A stretch of 64,000 nucleotides of DNA. Source: an uncultured Megasphaera sp. GTDB lineage: Bacteria; Bacillota; Negativicutes; Veillonellales; Megasphaeraceae. How positions within the stretch are numbered: position 1 is the stretch's first letter; each line of letters begins with the position of its first letter. The notes under the pieces were generated by a model that was given only the letters and a program-made list of their open reading frames with translations, ran no database searches and was not told where the DNA came from. Made by a program: the position numbers and the translations under genes. The stretch is from contig CAKPYN010000009.1 of the NCBI GenBank assembly GCA_934202965.1, positions 1 to 64,000 on the forward strand, given 5' to 3'. Shown piece by piece: positions 1 through 9,217 of this stretch.

Positions 1-119
1 CCTTTTTCAGCCAATACTTTCGTAATAGCAGCTGTCAAAGTTGTTTTACCATGGTCAACGTGACCGATAGTGCCAATATTAACATGGGGTTTCGTTCTTT
101 CATAATGTTCTTTTGCCAT
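1..119 (-). CDS. tuf: Elongation factor Tu, N-terminal 39 residues (runs off the window)
   Basis: The translation begins [20 protein letters not shown] and continues through the G1 P-loop HVDHGKTT, which is diagnostic for EF-Tu, the GTPase that brings aminoacyl-tRNA to the ribosome. The ATG at 119-117 follows an AGGAGG Shine-Dalgarno sequence (complement of 131-136). The rest of the gene lies left of base 1. It is downstream of, and co-oriented with, five tRNA genes, so it is probably partly co-transcribed with them. A TGnTAGAAT-like extended -10 (complement of 163-171) could give it its own promoter. Confidence 0.97.
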   Translation of the reverse strand, partial: MAKEHYERTKPHVNIGTIGHVDHGKTTLTAAITKVLAEK

Positions 120-162
120 TTTACTCATTTCCTCCTTTAGGAAAAATCAACTTACTATATGT

Positions 163-171
163 ATTCTAACA
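163..171 (-). promoter_or_regulatory. Possible tuf promoter, extended -10
   Basis: On the minus strand TAGAAT (complement of 163-168) is preceded by TG plus one base, an extended -10. No good -35 is visible. It lies between the tRNA cluster and the tuf ribosome binding site, so it could supply tuf transcripts in addition to read-through. Confidence 0.35.
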
Positions 172-225
172 TACAATAGATATTTTTTCTCTAAAAAAAA
201 GAAAAATTTTTTATTGTATATAGAA

Positions 226-248
226 ATAACCTCGATATACGAGGTTAT
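226..248 (-). terminator. Hairpin between the tRNA cluster and tuf
   Basis: A 9-bp perfect stem (226-234 with 240-248, loop 235-239) lies just after the last tRNA gene. Only a weak U-tract follows at once, although U-rich sequence occurs about 20 bases on. It may be a leaky terminator or a processing signal separating the tRNA transcript from tuf. Confidence 0.45.
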
Positions 249-253
249 AAGTT

Positions 254-330
254 TGGTGGCGGCTCGGAGATTCGAACTCTGGACACTGCGGGTATGAACC
301 GCATGCTCTAGCCAACTGAGCTAAGCCGCC
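254..330 (-). tRNA. tRNA-Met(CAU), elongator type
   Basis: The 77-nt cloverleaf has acceptor GGCGGCT paired with AGCCGCC, discriminator A and encoded CCA (complement of 254-256). The anticodon loop TTCATAC carries CAU and there is a normal T-loop TTCGAAT. The G1-C72 pair and the anticodon stem lacking three stacked G-C pairs mark it as elongator Met rather than initiator. tRNA-Ile2 (CAU) is the main alternative but its loop is usually CTCATAA. Confidence 0.9.
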
Positions 331-335
331 ATGTT

Positions 336-411
336 TGGAGCTATTGACCGGGATTGAACCGGTGACCTTATCCTTACCAAGGATACGCTCTACCGACTGA
401 GCTACAACAGC
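336..411 (-). tRNA. tRNA-Thr(GGU)
   Basis: 76 nt. Acceptor GCTGTTG pairs with CAATAGC (one G-U), CCA is encoded, and the anticodon stem TATCC/GGATA encloses loop TTGGTAA with anticodon GGU, reading ACC/ACU. It is separated from tRNA-Met by only five bases. Confidence 0.93.
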
Positions 412-466
412 TTAACACCGCTCAAAGCATCTATATGTAGTTTTCACTGCATAACACAAAAAAATA

Positions 467-542
<76 letters not shown>

Positions 543-552
543 ATGAAAAAGT

Positions 553-638
553 TGGTGGTGGGGGAAGGATTCGAACCTTCGAAGGCAGTCGCCGGCAGAT
601 TTACAGTCTGCTCCCTTTAGCCACTCGGGAACCCCACC
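553..638 (-). tRNA. tRNA-Tyr(GUA)
   Basis: 86 nt class II tRNA with a long variable arm. Acceptor GGTGGGG pairs with CCCCACC, and the anticodon stem GCAGA/TCTGC encloses loop CTGTAAA with anticodon GUA. CCA is encoded. Confidence 0.95.
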
Positions 639-645
639 AGGAATT

Positions 646-721
<76 letters not shown>

Positions 722-758
722 TCGTTCATTGTTTCGCTTGTCTAACGGAACGTATCTT

Positions 759-787
759 ATTTTATCAGAAGCGTTTCATCTTGTCAA
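759..787 (-). promoter_or_regulatory. Strong sigma-70 type promoter of the tRNA(-tuf) operon
   Basis: On the minus strand TTGACA (complement of 782-787) and TAAAAT (complement of 759-764) are separated by exactly 17 bases. This near-consensus promoter is directed into the Thr-Tyr-fMet-Thr-Met-tuf cluster. Confidence 0.88.
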
Positions 788-890
788 GCACTTTTCAGAA
801 GTTTTTTTTACTTTCTTTTTTCAAGGCATGTAAGAAATATGTTTTCCTTATTTCTTCGGTCTTTTCAAAAAGTTCTTTAAAACCGCTGAC

Positions 891-917
891 TTGGATAGTA
901 TACTATACTGTATAGTA
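891..917 (+). promoter_or_regulatory. Overlapping palindromes upstream of queG (operator/promoter candidate)
   Basis: TAGTATACTA (896-905) is a perfect palindrome and it overlaps a 17-base near-palindrome at 901-917 (arms TACTATAC and GTATAGTA around one base). The segment also contains TATAGT, usable as a -10. It lies about 50 bases before queG and could be its promoter with an overlapping operator. Confidence 0.4.
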
Positions 918-969
918 AATTGCAATAGGTATTTTAAAATTTTTTAAACTTTTTTAGGAGAAGTTGTAT

Positions 970-1890
970 ATGATGATAGAATCAACCGATTTGAAAGCCT
1001 TTGCCGCTTCACTACATCTAGATTGTCTGGGCATTGCTCCGGCACAGCTGCCCAAACCTTCACCAGACGATACTTCCCACATTTGCCCATTAGCTGCCGG
1101 CCAAGGACCAGAACGCTATATGCCGTTATCGTTACTTCCGGACTGTCAGTCCATTATTGTCATTTTGTTTCCCTATTACAATGGGCGCGACAGCCAGTCT
1201 AATTTATCCCACTATTGCCGCTGCTATGACTATCATCCCATCGTTCATCGCTATTTGGAACGTATAATGGCGTATTTGACAGATCACTATCCCCATAATC
1301 AGCATAAAGCCATTGTCGATACCTCGCCTTTGGCCGATCGTTGGCTGGCTTATCAGGCAGGACTTGGCTTTTACGGCGATAATCATTGCTTTTTTAATAA
1401 GATCTATGGGTCGTATGTCTTTATCGGCAGTATCTTAACCACCCTTTCCTTTCAGTCTGATACGCCGCTTAGCAACGAATGTCTTCATTGCGGTGCCTGC
1501 CATGCAGCCTGCCCAGGCCAGTGTTTTTCTTCCGGTACCTACGATTATCGGTTGTGCAAATCCTATTTGACACAAAAAAAAGGCAGCTTTACGCTGCCTG
1601 AACAAGAAGTAATGTGCAAGACGCCGCTTATTTTTGGCTGCGATATCTGTCAAGATGTATGTCCCTTAAATCAGACCGTTCCGCTGACACCGATTCCCGA
1701 ATTTCGGCAAGACAGTATTTCCGTTCTTACTAGAAAGGAAGTCGAAACGCTGTCTAATAAACAATTTCAGCATACCTTTGGCACGCGCGCCTTTGCCTGG
1801 CGCGGTAAAAAAACGCTGCTGCGCAATATGGATTGTTTAGAACGGCTCGAACAGGGACGTGACGGAAATAACGACATAAATACAAAGTAA
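970..1890 (+). CDS. queG: Epoxyqueuosine reductase
   Basis: QueG performs the last step of queuosine synthesis in tRNA, reducing epoxyqueuosine with cobalamin and two [4Fe-4S] clusters. The protein shows two ferredoxin-type cluster motifs: ECLHCGACHAACP near residue 170 and CDICQDVCP near residue 224. An upstream region with VDTSPLADR matches the family active site. At about 306 residues it is shorter than the E. coli enzyme (about 380), which carries extra C-terminal repeats; short forms are common. I start it at ATG 970, nine bases after AGGAG; an upstream in-frame TTG at 964 is too close to that site. Its 3' end overlaps the convergent neighbour by 54 bases. Confidence 0.92.
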   Translation: MMIESTDLKAFAASLHLDCLGIAPAQLPKPSPDDTSHICPLAAGQGPERYMPLSLLPDCQSIIVILFPYYNGRDSQSNLSHYCRCYDYHPIVHRYLERIMAYLTDHYPHNQHKAIVDTSPLADRWLAYQAGLGFYGDNHCFFNKIYGSYVFIGSILTTLSFQSDTPLSNECLHCGACHAACPGQCFSSGTYDYRLCKSYLTQKKGSFTLPEQEVMCKTPLIFGCDICQDVCPLNQTVPLTPIPEFRQDSISVLTRKEVETLSNKQFQHTFGTRAFAWRGKKTLLRNMDCLERLEQGRDGNNDINTK

Positions 1891-2403
1891 AACAAATACA
1901 CCTGCTAACAGCACAACAGGCAGTATGACTGCGGCTATACTGCGTCCTATTCCTATGGCATAATTCACTTGCAATGCCATCACAACCAAGGCCAACATCC
2001 AAAGGCCTGAGAAAAAGACAACAAGCCCTACCAAACTTTCCGGCAGAATAAAGGCAAAGGTACCTGCCAGGGTGCCGATATTGGCGGGAATACCGCAAAA
2101 ACAGATACCGGTCAAGCAGCCTTTCCACGAGCCTTGCCCGCCAAGCATGCGCGCTGTACCATGCAGCAGTGCCGCTTCTATCAGCAGCATAACGGCACCG
2201 CCGCCATATATACCTGCCAGCAGCCATATGCCTGACCGTTCCCATTGCAGACAGAGGGAAACAACGGATAACGACGTAGATAAAAACCACAGTATCCAAC
2301 CTTCATACAGGCGTTGTTCTTTCGTAACACATGCCAGTGTCGATTTCGGTGCCGTCACCAGCCCATATGCTAAGGCCATCGCTTCTTCTATATACTGTTT
2401 CAT
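1837..2403 (-). CDS. Yip1-domain integral membrane protein
   Basis: A 188-residue polytopic protein. An N-terminal cytosolic stretch of about 35 residues resembles the start of Yip1-domain proteins (MALAYGLVTAPKSTL), followed by five or so hydrophobic segments. Bacterial Yip1 proteins have no settled function. Its ATG overlaps the sppA stop codon (ATGA), so the two are probably translationally coupled and the protein may assist membrane proteolysis or integrity. The stop codon lies inside queG on the opposite strand. Confidence 0.7.
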   Translation of the reverse strand: MKQYIEEAMALAYGLVTAPKSTLACVTKEQRLYEGWILWFLSTSLSVVSLCLQWERSGIWLLAGIYGGGAVMLLIEAALLHGTARMLGGQGSWKGCLTGICFCGIPANIGTLAGTFAFILPESLVGLVVFFSGLWMLALVVMALQVNYAIGIGRSIAAVILPVVLLAGVFVLLCIYVVISVTSLFEPF

Positions 2404-3362
2404 TCCTGCCTCACTCCTTTCAATATCAATAACGGAATGGGTATATCCTGTCGTGCGCCAAAAACGGACTGCATAAACGGAGCCAATGATACATGGCCTT
2501 GCAATACTTGCCGCAGTGAAAATTCATCGCCATACGTAACAATCGCCACATGATCAGGCTGTGCATGTATTAGCTTGCCGGCATAGGCCAAGGCATCATA
2601 ATAATTTCCCATTTCATCGACAAGACCGGCTTCTTTCGCCTGACTTCCCGTAAAGACACGACCATCAGCTAAGGTACGTACCGTGTCTTTATCCATATGC
2701 CGCTGGCTTGCTACGACATCTACAAATTGTTCATACATCGTATCGACCATGGTCTGCGTAAGCTGTCGTTCTTCCTCTGTCATTGGTCTAAAGGGAGAAA
2801 AAATATCTTTATGGGCGCCAGATTTTATTTTTTCTTCATTCACGCCGATTTTTTTGCTTAATCCCTGTACATCATAATATGACATATATACGCCAATACT
2901 GCCGGTAATCGTAGACGGATTGGCATACACCTTATCTCCGTATGCAGCCAGCCAATACGCTCCGGAAGCTGTCGTATCTCCCATAGATACAATAACAGGC
3001 TTACCGGCTTCTTTCAAACGCTGTAACTCTTCTGCTGCTTCCTGCGTAGCAGCCGCACTGCCGCCAGGGCTGTCAATACGAAGGAGTACAGCTTTTACGC
3101 TGTCATCTTTTCGCGCTTTGCGAAACTGCCGCATCAACGAACCGGATGTTGTAGAAGATGTACTTCCTAATCCCATATTATCGCTATCGCCGCCGACAAT
3201 CGGCCCGCTAACGCGAATCACAGCGACGTTTTTTTCGTTGGACAACGCCGCCATAGACTGACGGCCCCAACGAGTCTGAGACAGGACAGAACCCATCATC
3301 ACAACCATAAATAATACGGCTGTAACGACAGCAGCAATGCGTATTTTCTTTTTATTTTCCAT
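2400..3362 (-). CDS. sppA: Signal peptide peptidase SppA, membrane-anchored S49 serine protease
   Basis: SppA degrades cleaved signal peptides in the membrane using a Ser-Lys dyad. The protein has one N-terminal TM segment (residues about 6-27). It then has the S49 core: RIDSPGGSA, the nucleophile segment DTTASGAYW (Ser near residue 133) and GAHKDI (Lys near residue 185, the same Ser-Lys spacing as the Bacillus enzyme). At 320 residues it is the short one-domain type found in Firmicutes. I chose MENKKKIR as the start because AGGAG sits before it; the frame stays open 20 codons upstream, but that part runs through the preceding terminator. Confidence 0.93.
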   Translation of the reverse strand: MENKKKIRIAAVVTAVLFMVVMMGSVLSQTRWGRQSMAALSNEKNVAVIRVSGPIVGGDSDNMGLGSTSSTTSGSLMRQFRKARKDDSVKAVLLRIDSPGGSAAATQEAAEELQRLKEAGKPVIVSMGDTTASGAYWLAAYGDKVYANPSTITGSIGVYMSYYDVQGLSKKIGVNEEKIKSGAHKDIFSPFRPMTEEERQLTQTMVDTMYEQFVDVVASQRHMDKDTVRTLADGRVFTGSQAKEAGLVDEMGNYYDALAYAGKLIHAQPDHVAIVTYGDEFSLRQVLQGHVSLAPFMQSVFGARQDIPIPLLILKGVRQE

Positions 3363-3378
3363 GACATTCTCCTTGAAT

Positions 3379-3432
3379 AAAAAAAGGGATGTCTCCCTTG
3401 CCGCATAGTTATGTTTGGGCAAGAAGGATCCC
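3379..3432 (-). terminator. Terminator after dnaB
   Basis: On the minus strand GGGAT pairs with ATCCC (3428-3432/3386-3390) and CTTGCC with GGCAAG (3418-3423/3397-3402), followed by seven U residues. It ends the dnaB transcript just before the sppA ribosome binding site. Confidence 0.8.
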
Positions 3433-3441
3433 TTTCTCTAT

Positions 3442-4776
3442 TTATGAATGGTCTTCGTGGGTCGTATCCAAATTGAGGAACAGCGTATATTCCCCTTTGA
3501 AATATAACTTAATCGACCCAACAGGCCCATTACGATGTTTTGCTAAAATAACTTCTGTAATATGCTGATTTTCCGTTTCTTTATCATAATAATCTTCTCG
3601 GTAAAGGAAGGATACAATATCCGCATCCTGTTCCAAGGCGCCCGATTCGCGAAGGTCACTAAGCATAGGCCGCTTATCCTGTCTGCTTTCTACGCTTCGG
3701 CTCAGCTGCGACAAGGCAATTAACGGCACTTTTAATTCTCGGGCCAAGGCTTTCAGAGAACGGGAAATTTCGGAAATTTCCTGCTGACGACTTTCGGCAT
3801 TGCGTCCCTGCATCAACTGTAAATAATCGACGACAATGAGATCCAGGCCATGTTCCGATTTTAGCCGTCTCGCTTTCGAACGCATTTCGGCAACAGAAAT
3901 GCCCGGCGTATCATCTATATAAATCGGTGCTTGATATAGTTTGTCGCACGCATCAGTCAAGCGAGTCCATTCTTCATCACTATTGAGCTGACCGGTACGC
4001 AGTTTTTGCGAATCGATGTGAGAAATTTGGCATAAAATACGCTGTACCAGTTGTTCCTGCGACATTTCCAAGGAAAAGAACGCGACCGTCTTATGCTGGC
4101 GTACACCAACATTTTGCGCAATATTCAACGTAAACGCCGTCTTCCCCATACTTGGGCGCGCGGCTACCAAAATCAAATCAGATGGTTGCAGCCCCGATGT
4201 CATACGGTCTAAATCGCGAAACCCCGTTGGCAGACCCGTAAGACCGGCTTTATTTTCATAGAGTTTCGTAATCTTATCTAATGTTTCTTCTACGACGGCA
4301 CCGACCGGTGAAAAATCACCACGGTTTTTATTTTCAGATAATTGCAGAATTTTTCGTTCGGCGTCATCCAATAAATCTTCCGGTTCTTTTTCACCATCAT
4401 AGGCAGCTGCCGTCAAATCGGTACACGTCGTAATCAAATTACGAGCCAATGCTTTTTCTGCAACGATATTGGCATGATATTCAATATTAGCCGCCGTAGC
4501 AACGAGATTCGGCAGACTCAAAATATATTCGATGCCGCCAACATCATCCAATTTTTTCATGCGCCGCAGTTCTTCCGGAAGGGTAATAACATCAATTTCT
4601 TTATTTTCATGATGCAGATGTTCCATCGCTTCGAAAATAGTACGATGCACTTCCCGATAAAAGTCATTGGGAGTCAGCTTTTCCATCGCCGCAATAACGG
4701 CATTATGGTCCAGCATCATCGCTCCCAAGACTGCTTGTTCTGCTTCCACATTTTGCGGTGGAATACGTTGTTCCAT
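3442..4776 (-). CDS. dnaB: Replicative DNA helicase
   Basis: Hexameric 5'-3' helicase of the replication fork. The 444-residue protein has the N-terminal primase-interacting domain (IPPQNVEAEQAVLGAM) and the RecA-like motor with Walker A ARPSMGKT (206-213) and Walker B LIVVDYLQLM (about 312-321). No intein is present. It follows lonC by 12 bases and is the last gene of the rplI-lonC-dnaB group, ending in a clear terminator. Confidence 0.97.
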   Translation of the reverse strand: MEQRIPPQNVEAEQAVLGAMMLDHNAVIAAMEKLTPNDFYREVHRTIFEAMEHLHHENKEIDVITLPEELRRMKKLDDVGGIEYILSLPNLVATAANIEYHANIVAEKALARNLITTCTDLTAAAYDGEKEPEDLLDDAERKILQLSENKNRGDFSPVGAVVEETLDKITKLYENKAGLTGLPTGFRDLDRMTSGLQPSDLILVAARPSMGKTAFTLNIAQNVGVRQHKTVAFFSLEMSQEQLVQRILCQISHIDSQKLRTGQLNSDEEWTRLTDACDKLYQAPIYIDDTPGISVAEMRSKARRLKSEHGLDLIVVDYLQLMQGRNAESRQQEISEISRSLKALARELKVPLIALSQLSRSVESRQDKRPMLSDLRESGALEQDADIVSFLYREDYYDKETENQHITEVILAKHRNGPVGSIKLYFKGEYTLFLNLDTTHEDHS

Positions 4777-4788
4777 AACGCAACTCTC

Positions 4789-6696
4789 CTATTTTACCAG
4801 CATCAAATCCAATACGTCACGTATCGTCACGGCACTATACCGCTGCAGCGACAAATAATGTTCCGGAATATCCTTCTCATTTTCTTTCGGGATAATAATT
4901 CCTTTCATTCCGGCCTGTTTGGCACCATATGCCTTTTCAAATACACCGCCAACCGGTTTGACATTGCCTTGGACAGAAATTTCACCCGTAATGGCCAAAT
5001 CCTGCCGCACCGGCGTATTGGTAATCGCTGAAATTAATACCGTTGTAATCGCACAGCCCGCTGATGGGCCGTCAATATTACCACCGCCGACAAAATTAAT
5101 ATTGACATCATAGTCGGACAACTCTTTGCCCGTAACACTGCGGACTACGGCTGCAGCATTAAACATCGAATCTTTTGCCATCGATCCAGCTGTATCATTA
5201 AAACGATAATAACCTTTACCGGGACACCGAGCCGGAAAGGCTACGGCTTCAATTTCAATAGCCGAGCCCAAATACCCGGAAACTCCCAGTCCAAATACTT
5301 TTCCTACAGCCGGCGTAGATGAGGCTTTTTCCATTGCATACGGCACAAGGCGGCTAATCTGTGCTACGCGATGTACGTGCTGTTTCGTAATGACAACATG
5401 GTCATTGCTGCCTGCCTGATAGACAGCCAAGCCATAGGCATCAGCTAAAATATTGACGGCCTTACGGCCTTCAATGGTAAAAGTACTGATAAGCCGGGCG
5501 GCCCCTTCTTCTAAGACAGCCTGTAAATCTGCCGCCGCATGTTCTACAATCTGTTGTATATCCTGCGGCACTAAGGGTTCAAAAAAAATTTCTGCACAGC
5601 GGGACCGTATGGCCGGATTGATTTCTGACGGATCTCGCGTTGTCGCACCGATGAGAACAAAATCAGCCGGTGCGCCTTCTGCGAATAATTTCTTAATATA
5701 TTGCGGCACATTCGGGTCATCTTCATCATAGTAAGCCGATTCAAACTGTACCCGCCTATCTTCCAAGACCTTGAGCAGTTTATTGAGCAGCAGCGGATCC
5801 ATTTCACCGATTTCATCGATAAAAAGGATACCGCCATGGGCTTCCGTAACCAGTCCCGGTTTCGGTTCCGGAATACCCGTATCTGCCAAATCATGCCGTG
5901 CTCCCTGATAAATCGGATCATGAACAGAGCCAATCAACGGATTCGTCATATCTCTGGCATCCCAGCGCAAGGTCGTACCGTCCGTTTCAATAAACGGCGC
6001 ATCTGGTCCAAACGGCGTAAACGGTAGCCGCTGAGCTTCTTTTAAAATAATACGGGCCGCTGTTGTTTTGCCAACGCCTGGCGGTCCATATAAAAGTAAA
6101 TGCTGCGGATAGGCCGAAGCCAATTTGCTCTGCATGGCCTCTACTGCTCGTTCTTGCCCGACAACATCCTGCAGTCTGCTTGGCCGGACACGCTGCATAA
6201 TGGATTCATTCAAATGAATCGTATCCAATCGTTTCAATTCTTCCAATTTTCGCTGTGACTGCGGCGTTTCTACATCATGCAGTTCTTCTTTAATCAGCTG
6301 CATCTTAATTTCCTGCATATATTCCTGCTGTTTTTCTTCCATGCGCTGGGAAATTTTCTTTTCCAGCCGTTCTTCAACGGCTTGTCGGGCCAGCATTTCT
6401 GCCAAAATATTTTCTAACTCATTTACTATTTCAATAACTTCATCATCTTGCGGAATCCGATCGTACGAAGCATCTTCATATACAAGACGCTGCAGTCCTA
6501 CGAGCCGTCTTCTTGGATCTTCTGAATGGACATACGACAAGGCTTCATATTTACTGGCCCGCAGTACCATTTTTTCCGATCCTATCAGACTATTAAAAGC
6601 GCCGTAAAGTACATTAACCTGACGGCGGAGTTCTTCCTCCGCCGTCGGTTCCAAGTACTTATGGCGCTGTAATAATTTATCCAGTAATTCTTTCAT
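4789..6696 (-). CDS. Lon-family ATP-dependent protease (LonC/LonB-like)
   Basis: A 635-residue AAA+ serine protease. Residues 1-165 form a helical, Glu/Lys-rich N-terminal region unlike the LAN domain of classical Lon. Walker A GPPGVGKT is at 204-211 and Walker B GGILFIDEIGEMD at about 288-300. The C-terminal Lon proteolytic domain carries Ser545 (GPSAG) and Lys588 (PVGGVFEK), with the same 43-residue separation as in E. coli Lon. The architecture and the position between rplI and dnaB fit the LonC group of Firmicutes. The substrates are unknown. Confidence 0.9.
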   Translation of the reverse strand: MKELLDKLLQRHKYLEPTAEEELRRQVNVLYGAFNSLIGSEKMVLRASKYEALSYVHSEDPRRRLVGLQRLVYEDASYDRIPQDDEVIEIVNELENILAEMLARQAVEERLEKKISQRMEEKQQEYMQEIKMQLIKEELHDVETPQSQRKLEELKRLDTIHLNESIMQRVRPSRLQDVVGQERAVEAMQSKLASAYPQHLLLYGPPGVGKTTAARIILKEAQRLPFTPFGPDAPFIETDGTTLRWDARDMTNPLIGSVHDPIYQGARHDLADTGIPEPKPGLVTEAHGGILFIDEIGEMDPLLLNKLLKVLEDRRVQFESAYYDEDDPNVPQYIKKLFAEGAPADFVLIGATTRDPSEINPAIRSRCAEIFFEPLVPQDIQQIVEHAAADLQAVLEEGAARLISTFTIEGRKAVNILADAYGLAVYQAGSNDHVVITKQHVHRVAQISRLVPYAMEKASSTPAVGKVFGLGVSGYLGSAIEIEAVAFPARCPGKGYYRFNDTAGSMAKDSMFNAAAVVRSVTGKELSDYDVNINFVGGGNIDGPSAGCAITTVLISAITNTPVRQDLAITGEISVQGNVKPVGGVFEKAYGAKQAGMKGIIIPKENEKDIPEHYLSLQRYSAVTIRDVLDLMLVK

Positions 6697-6740
6697 AGTA
6701 TCCCCTTATTGCCAATATATTTCTTGGCATCCGGTTTTGT

Positions 6741-7187
6741 TTATCCTTCTACAACGTGAACTTTAATAACGCTGGTAATAGAAGGATGTACACGAATAAC
6801 GACATCATACGTTCCCAACGCTTTAATGGGTTCTTTAATTTCAACTTTTTTCTTGTCTAAATCAATATCATACTGTTTTTTAGCCGCTTCACTAATATTT
6901 TTGCCGGTAATCGCACCAAAGACTTTGCCGCCTTCACCGACTTTTACAGGAATAGTCAATTCCACTTTTTTCAGCTGACTTGCTAAAATAACGGCTTCAT
7001 CAGATGCAACTTGAGCCTTATGTTTTGCTGCTGCCTGTTTTTGTTTCGCATCATTAATGTTTTCTGCTGTGCCCGGTGCTGCTAATTTGCGTGGCAGCAA
7101 GAAGTTGCGGCCATATCCTTCAGATACTTCAATAATTTCTCCCTTTTTTCCCAATTTTTTGACATCTTGTAATAATATAACTTTCAT
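6741..7187 (-). CDS. rplI: Large ribosomal subunit protein bL9
   Basis: 148 residues, the standard length. The N-terminal domain MKVILLQDVKKLGKKGEIIE with GYGRNFLLPRKLA binds 23S rRNA; a long connecting helix and a C-terminal domain ending in VIKVHVVEG follow. Its ATG overlaps the gdpP stop codon by four bases, so translation is coupled. The gdpP-rplI-dnaB order is common in Firmicutes. Confidence 0.97.
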   Translation of the reverse strand: MKVILLQDVKKLGKKGEIIEVSEGYGRNFLLPRKLAAPGTAENINDAKQKQAAAKHKAQVASDEAVILASQLKKVELTIPVKVGEGGKVFGAITGKNISEAAKKQYDIDLDKKKVEIKEPIKALGTYDVVIRVHPSITSVIKVHVVEG

Positions 7188-9199
7188 TCTTTATCATTCT
7201 CCTTACTTTTATTGATGAGTTCATGCAGTGCCGTCATGACATCGCCCTGCGCTTCTGTCAAAGAACGCCCTTTCAACTGGGCGCCGGCTACAGTCCGATG
7301 ACCACCGCCGCCTAATGCTTCCATGACCAGCTGCACATTAATGTCACCTTTCGAGCGGGCACTGACGCCGATGCAGTCAGACGTTAATTCATAGAATGTA
7401 AAACTAGCGGAAACATTATCAATATTAATCAACGTATCTGCAATTTGAGCTGCTATGATAGAGGCATTTTGTAGGCCTGACGGACAGGATGCCATCGCAA
7501 CACCGTCAGCAATCTTAGCGTCTGCCAAAATACGTGCCCGATCTCGAACGGTATCAAAATCAAAACTAAATAATTCCCGCACAATTTCCGGATCGGCACC
7601 ACTGCGCCGCAAGTATGCTGCTGCATCAAAGGTACGCACACCGGTCTGTACGGCAAAATTTTTAGTATCCACAATAATGCCTGCATATAACGCGGTAGCT
7701 TCAATTTTGGCCAGTTCGATATCTTCTTGATAATACTGCAATAGTTCCGTCACCAGTTCGCTCGTTGAAGAACTGGATGGTTCTGTATACGTAAGCAATG
7801 GCTTTTTAATAAAATCACTGCTGCGGCGATGATGATCAATGACGACGCGCCGGTCCGTTTTTTCTATCAGTTCCGGTGAAACGGTCATATCCGGCCGATG
7901 CGTATCTACAATAAACAGCAGCGTCTGGCTGTTGCATACGTCTTGGGCTGTTTCAGATGAAATAAGCAAGTCCTTAAACGCCGGTACATCGAGTATCTGT
8001 TTTTCCAGACGACAAATGGCGTCGGTTTGTTTACTGACAACAATATGAACCGGTTTTCCTACGAGGCGTGCCATATGCGCTACGCCAACAGCTGCTCCTA
8101 TGCTGTCATAATCTTCCCGTTCATGTCCCATAATTAATACACAGTCGCTCGTATCAATCAATTCGCGTATCGCCTGCGCTACGACGCGGGCACGAACGCG
8201 CGTATTTTTTTCAACAGACCGCGTTTTGCCGCCATAAAAATGAGGCGACCCATCTTCTTCATATACAACAACCTGGTCACCACCGCGTCCTAAGGCCAAA
8301 TCCAGTCCAGCTCTTGCTTTATCAGCCAATTCATTAAAATTAGCCATACCGGCTGTCATTACTTCTTCTGGAAACGCCGCGACCCCTACGCTAAGGGTAA
8401 CAGGAATTCGGTTGACCGTATGAATCATGCGGATTTTTTCCAAAAAAGAAAAATTTTCTTCTTTCAATGTATCCAGTGCCTTACGGCTTAGGCAGGCAAA
8501 ATATTTTTCATTGCCATAGGAACGAACAAAGCCATCTACTGCCGTCAATTCATCGAGCAAGCAGTTGTTGACATTCGTCCACAATGTCGCCTGCTGCACA
8601 GCCGACATGCCTTTGGCTACTTCTTCCATATTATCGATTTCAATGTCGCAAAATACAGGCACCGATGCAATACAGTTCATTTTTTGAATTTCTGTTTCTG
8701 TAATATCTTCAAAATACAGAATCAAATAATTATCTTCATCGGTTCCTTCGGTCTGTAAATACTTATATACAACACGATAATACCGTTCGCCAATATGTTC
8801 AAAAAAATAGCCGAATTTCCCCCAAAATTTATCAATATTAAGGTTAGGCATGATATGATCTAGTTTTTGATCGTTGTCTATATCGCCGACCCAGTCGCGA
8901 AATACGCTGTTCGCCCAGCAAAGGCTAGACTGCATATCAACAATGGCAATACCAATGGGAAGATTTTGTACTGCATACGTTGAGGCCTGATCGACGCTTT
9001 GCGAAATCGCATCAAAGAACTGGCTGATCTCCCGATTTCGTTCTGTCGTATTCTTACGCGTCAATACATAGGCACCGACAATCAGAATCAGCGCTAGCAA
9101 TGCAACAATCCAATTATATATGGCGATGACAGCAAGCAGCAAGACCATAATCAGAAAAACAGGTTCTTCATTTCGTCTTGCCAGCAATTTTTTAAACAT
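7184..9199 (-). CDS. gdpP: Cyclic-di-AMP phosphodiesterase GdpP
   Basis: Membrane-bound DHH/DHHA1 enzyme that hydrolyses the second messenger c-di-AMP. Two N-terminal TM helices lie within residues 12-48, followed by a degenerate PAS domain (about 70-170) and a degenerate GGDEF domain (about 175-325) that lacks the GGDEF signature. The DHH domain has GHEREDYDSIG (358-368) and VIDHH (453-457), and DHHA1 has GGGGH near the C terminus. Length 671 is typical. It sits upstream of rplI with a 4-base overlap and 18 bases after the DUF2232 gene, so the three probably form one operon. Confidence 0.95.
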   Translation of the reverse strand: MFKKLLARRNEEPVFLIMVLLLAVIAIYNWIVALLALILIVGAYVLTRKNTTERNREISQFFDAISQSVDQASTYAVQNLPIGIAIVDMQSSLCWANSVFRDWVGDIDNDQKLDHIMPNLNIDKFWGKFGYFFEHIGERYYRVVYKYLQTEGTDEDNYLILYFEDITETEIQKMNCIASVPVFCDIEIDNMEEVAKGMSAVQQATLWTNVNNCLLDELTAVDGFVRSYGNEKYFACLSRKALDTLKEENFSFLEKIRMIHTVNRIPVTLSVGVAAFPEEVMTAGMANFNELADKARAGLDLALGRGGDQVVVYEEDGSPHFYGGKTRSVEKNTRVRARVVAQAIRELIDTSDCVLIMGHEREDYDSIGAAVGVAHMARLVGKPVHIVVSKQTDAICRLEKQILDVPAFKDLLISSETAQDVCNSQTLLFIVDTHRPDMTVSPELIEKTDRRVVIDHHRRSSDFIKKPLLTYTEPSSSSTSELVTELLQYYQEDIELAKIEATALYAGIIVDTKNFAVQTGVRTFDAAAYLRRSGADPEIVRELFSFDFDTVRDRARILADAKIADGVAMASCPSGLQNASIIAAQIADTLINIDNVSASFTFYELTSDCIGVSARSKGDINVQLVMEALGGGGHRTVAGAQLKGRSLTEAQGDVMTALHELINKSKENDKE

Positions 9200-9217
9200 T
9201 TTTCCGCCCCCTGCGTG

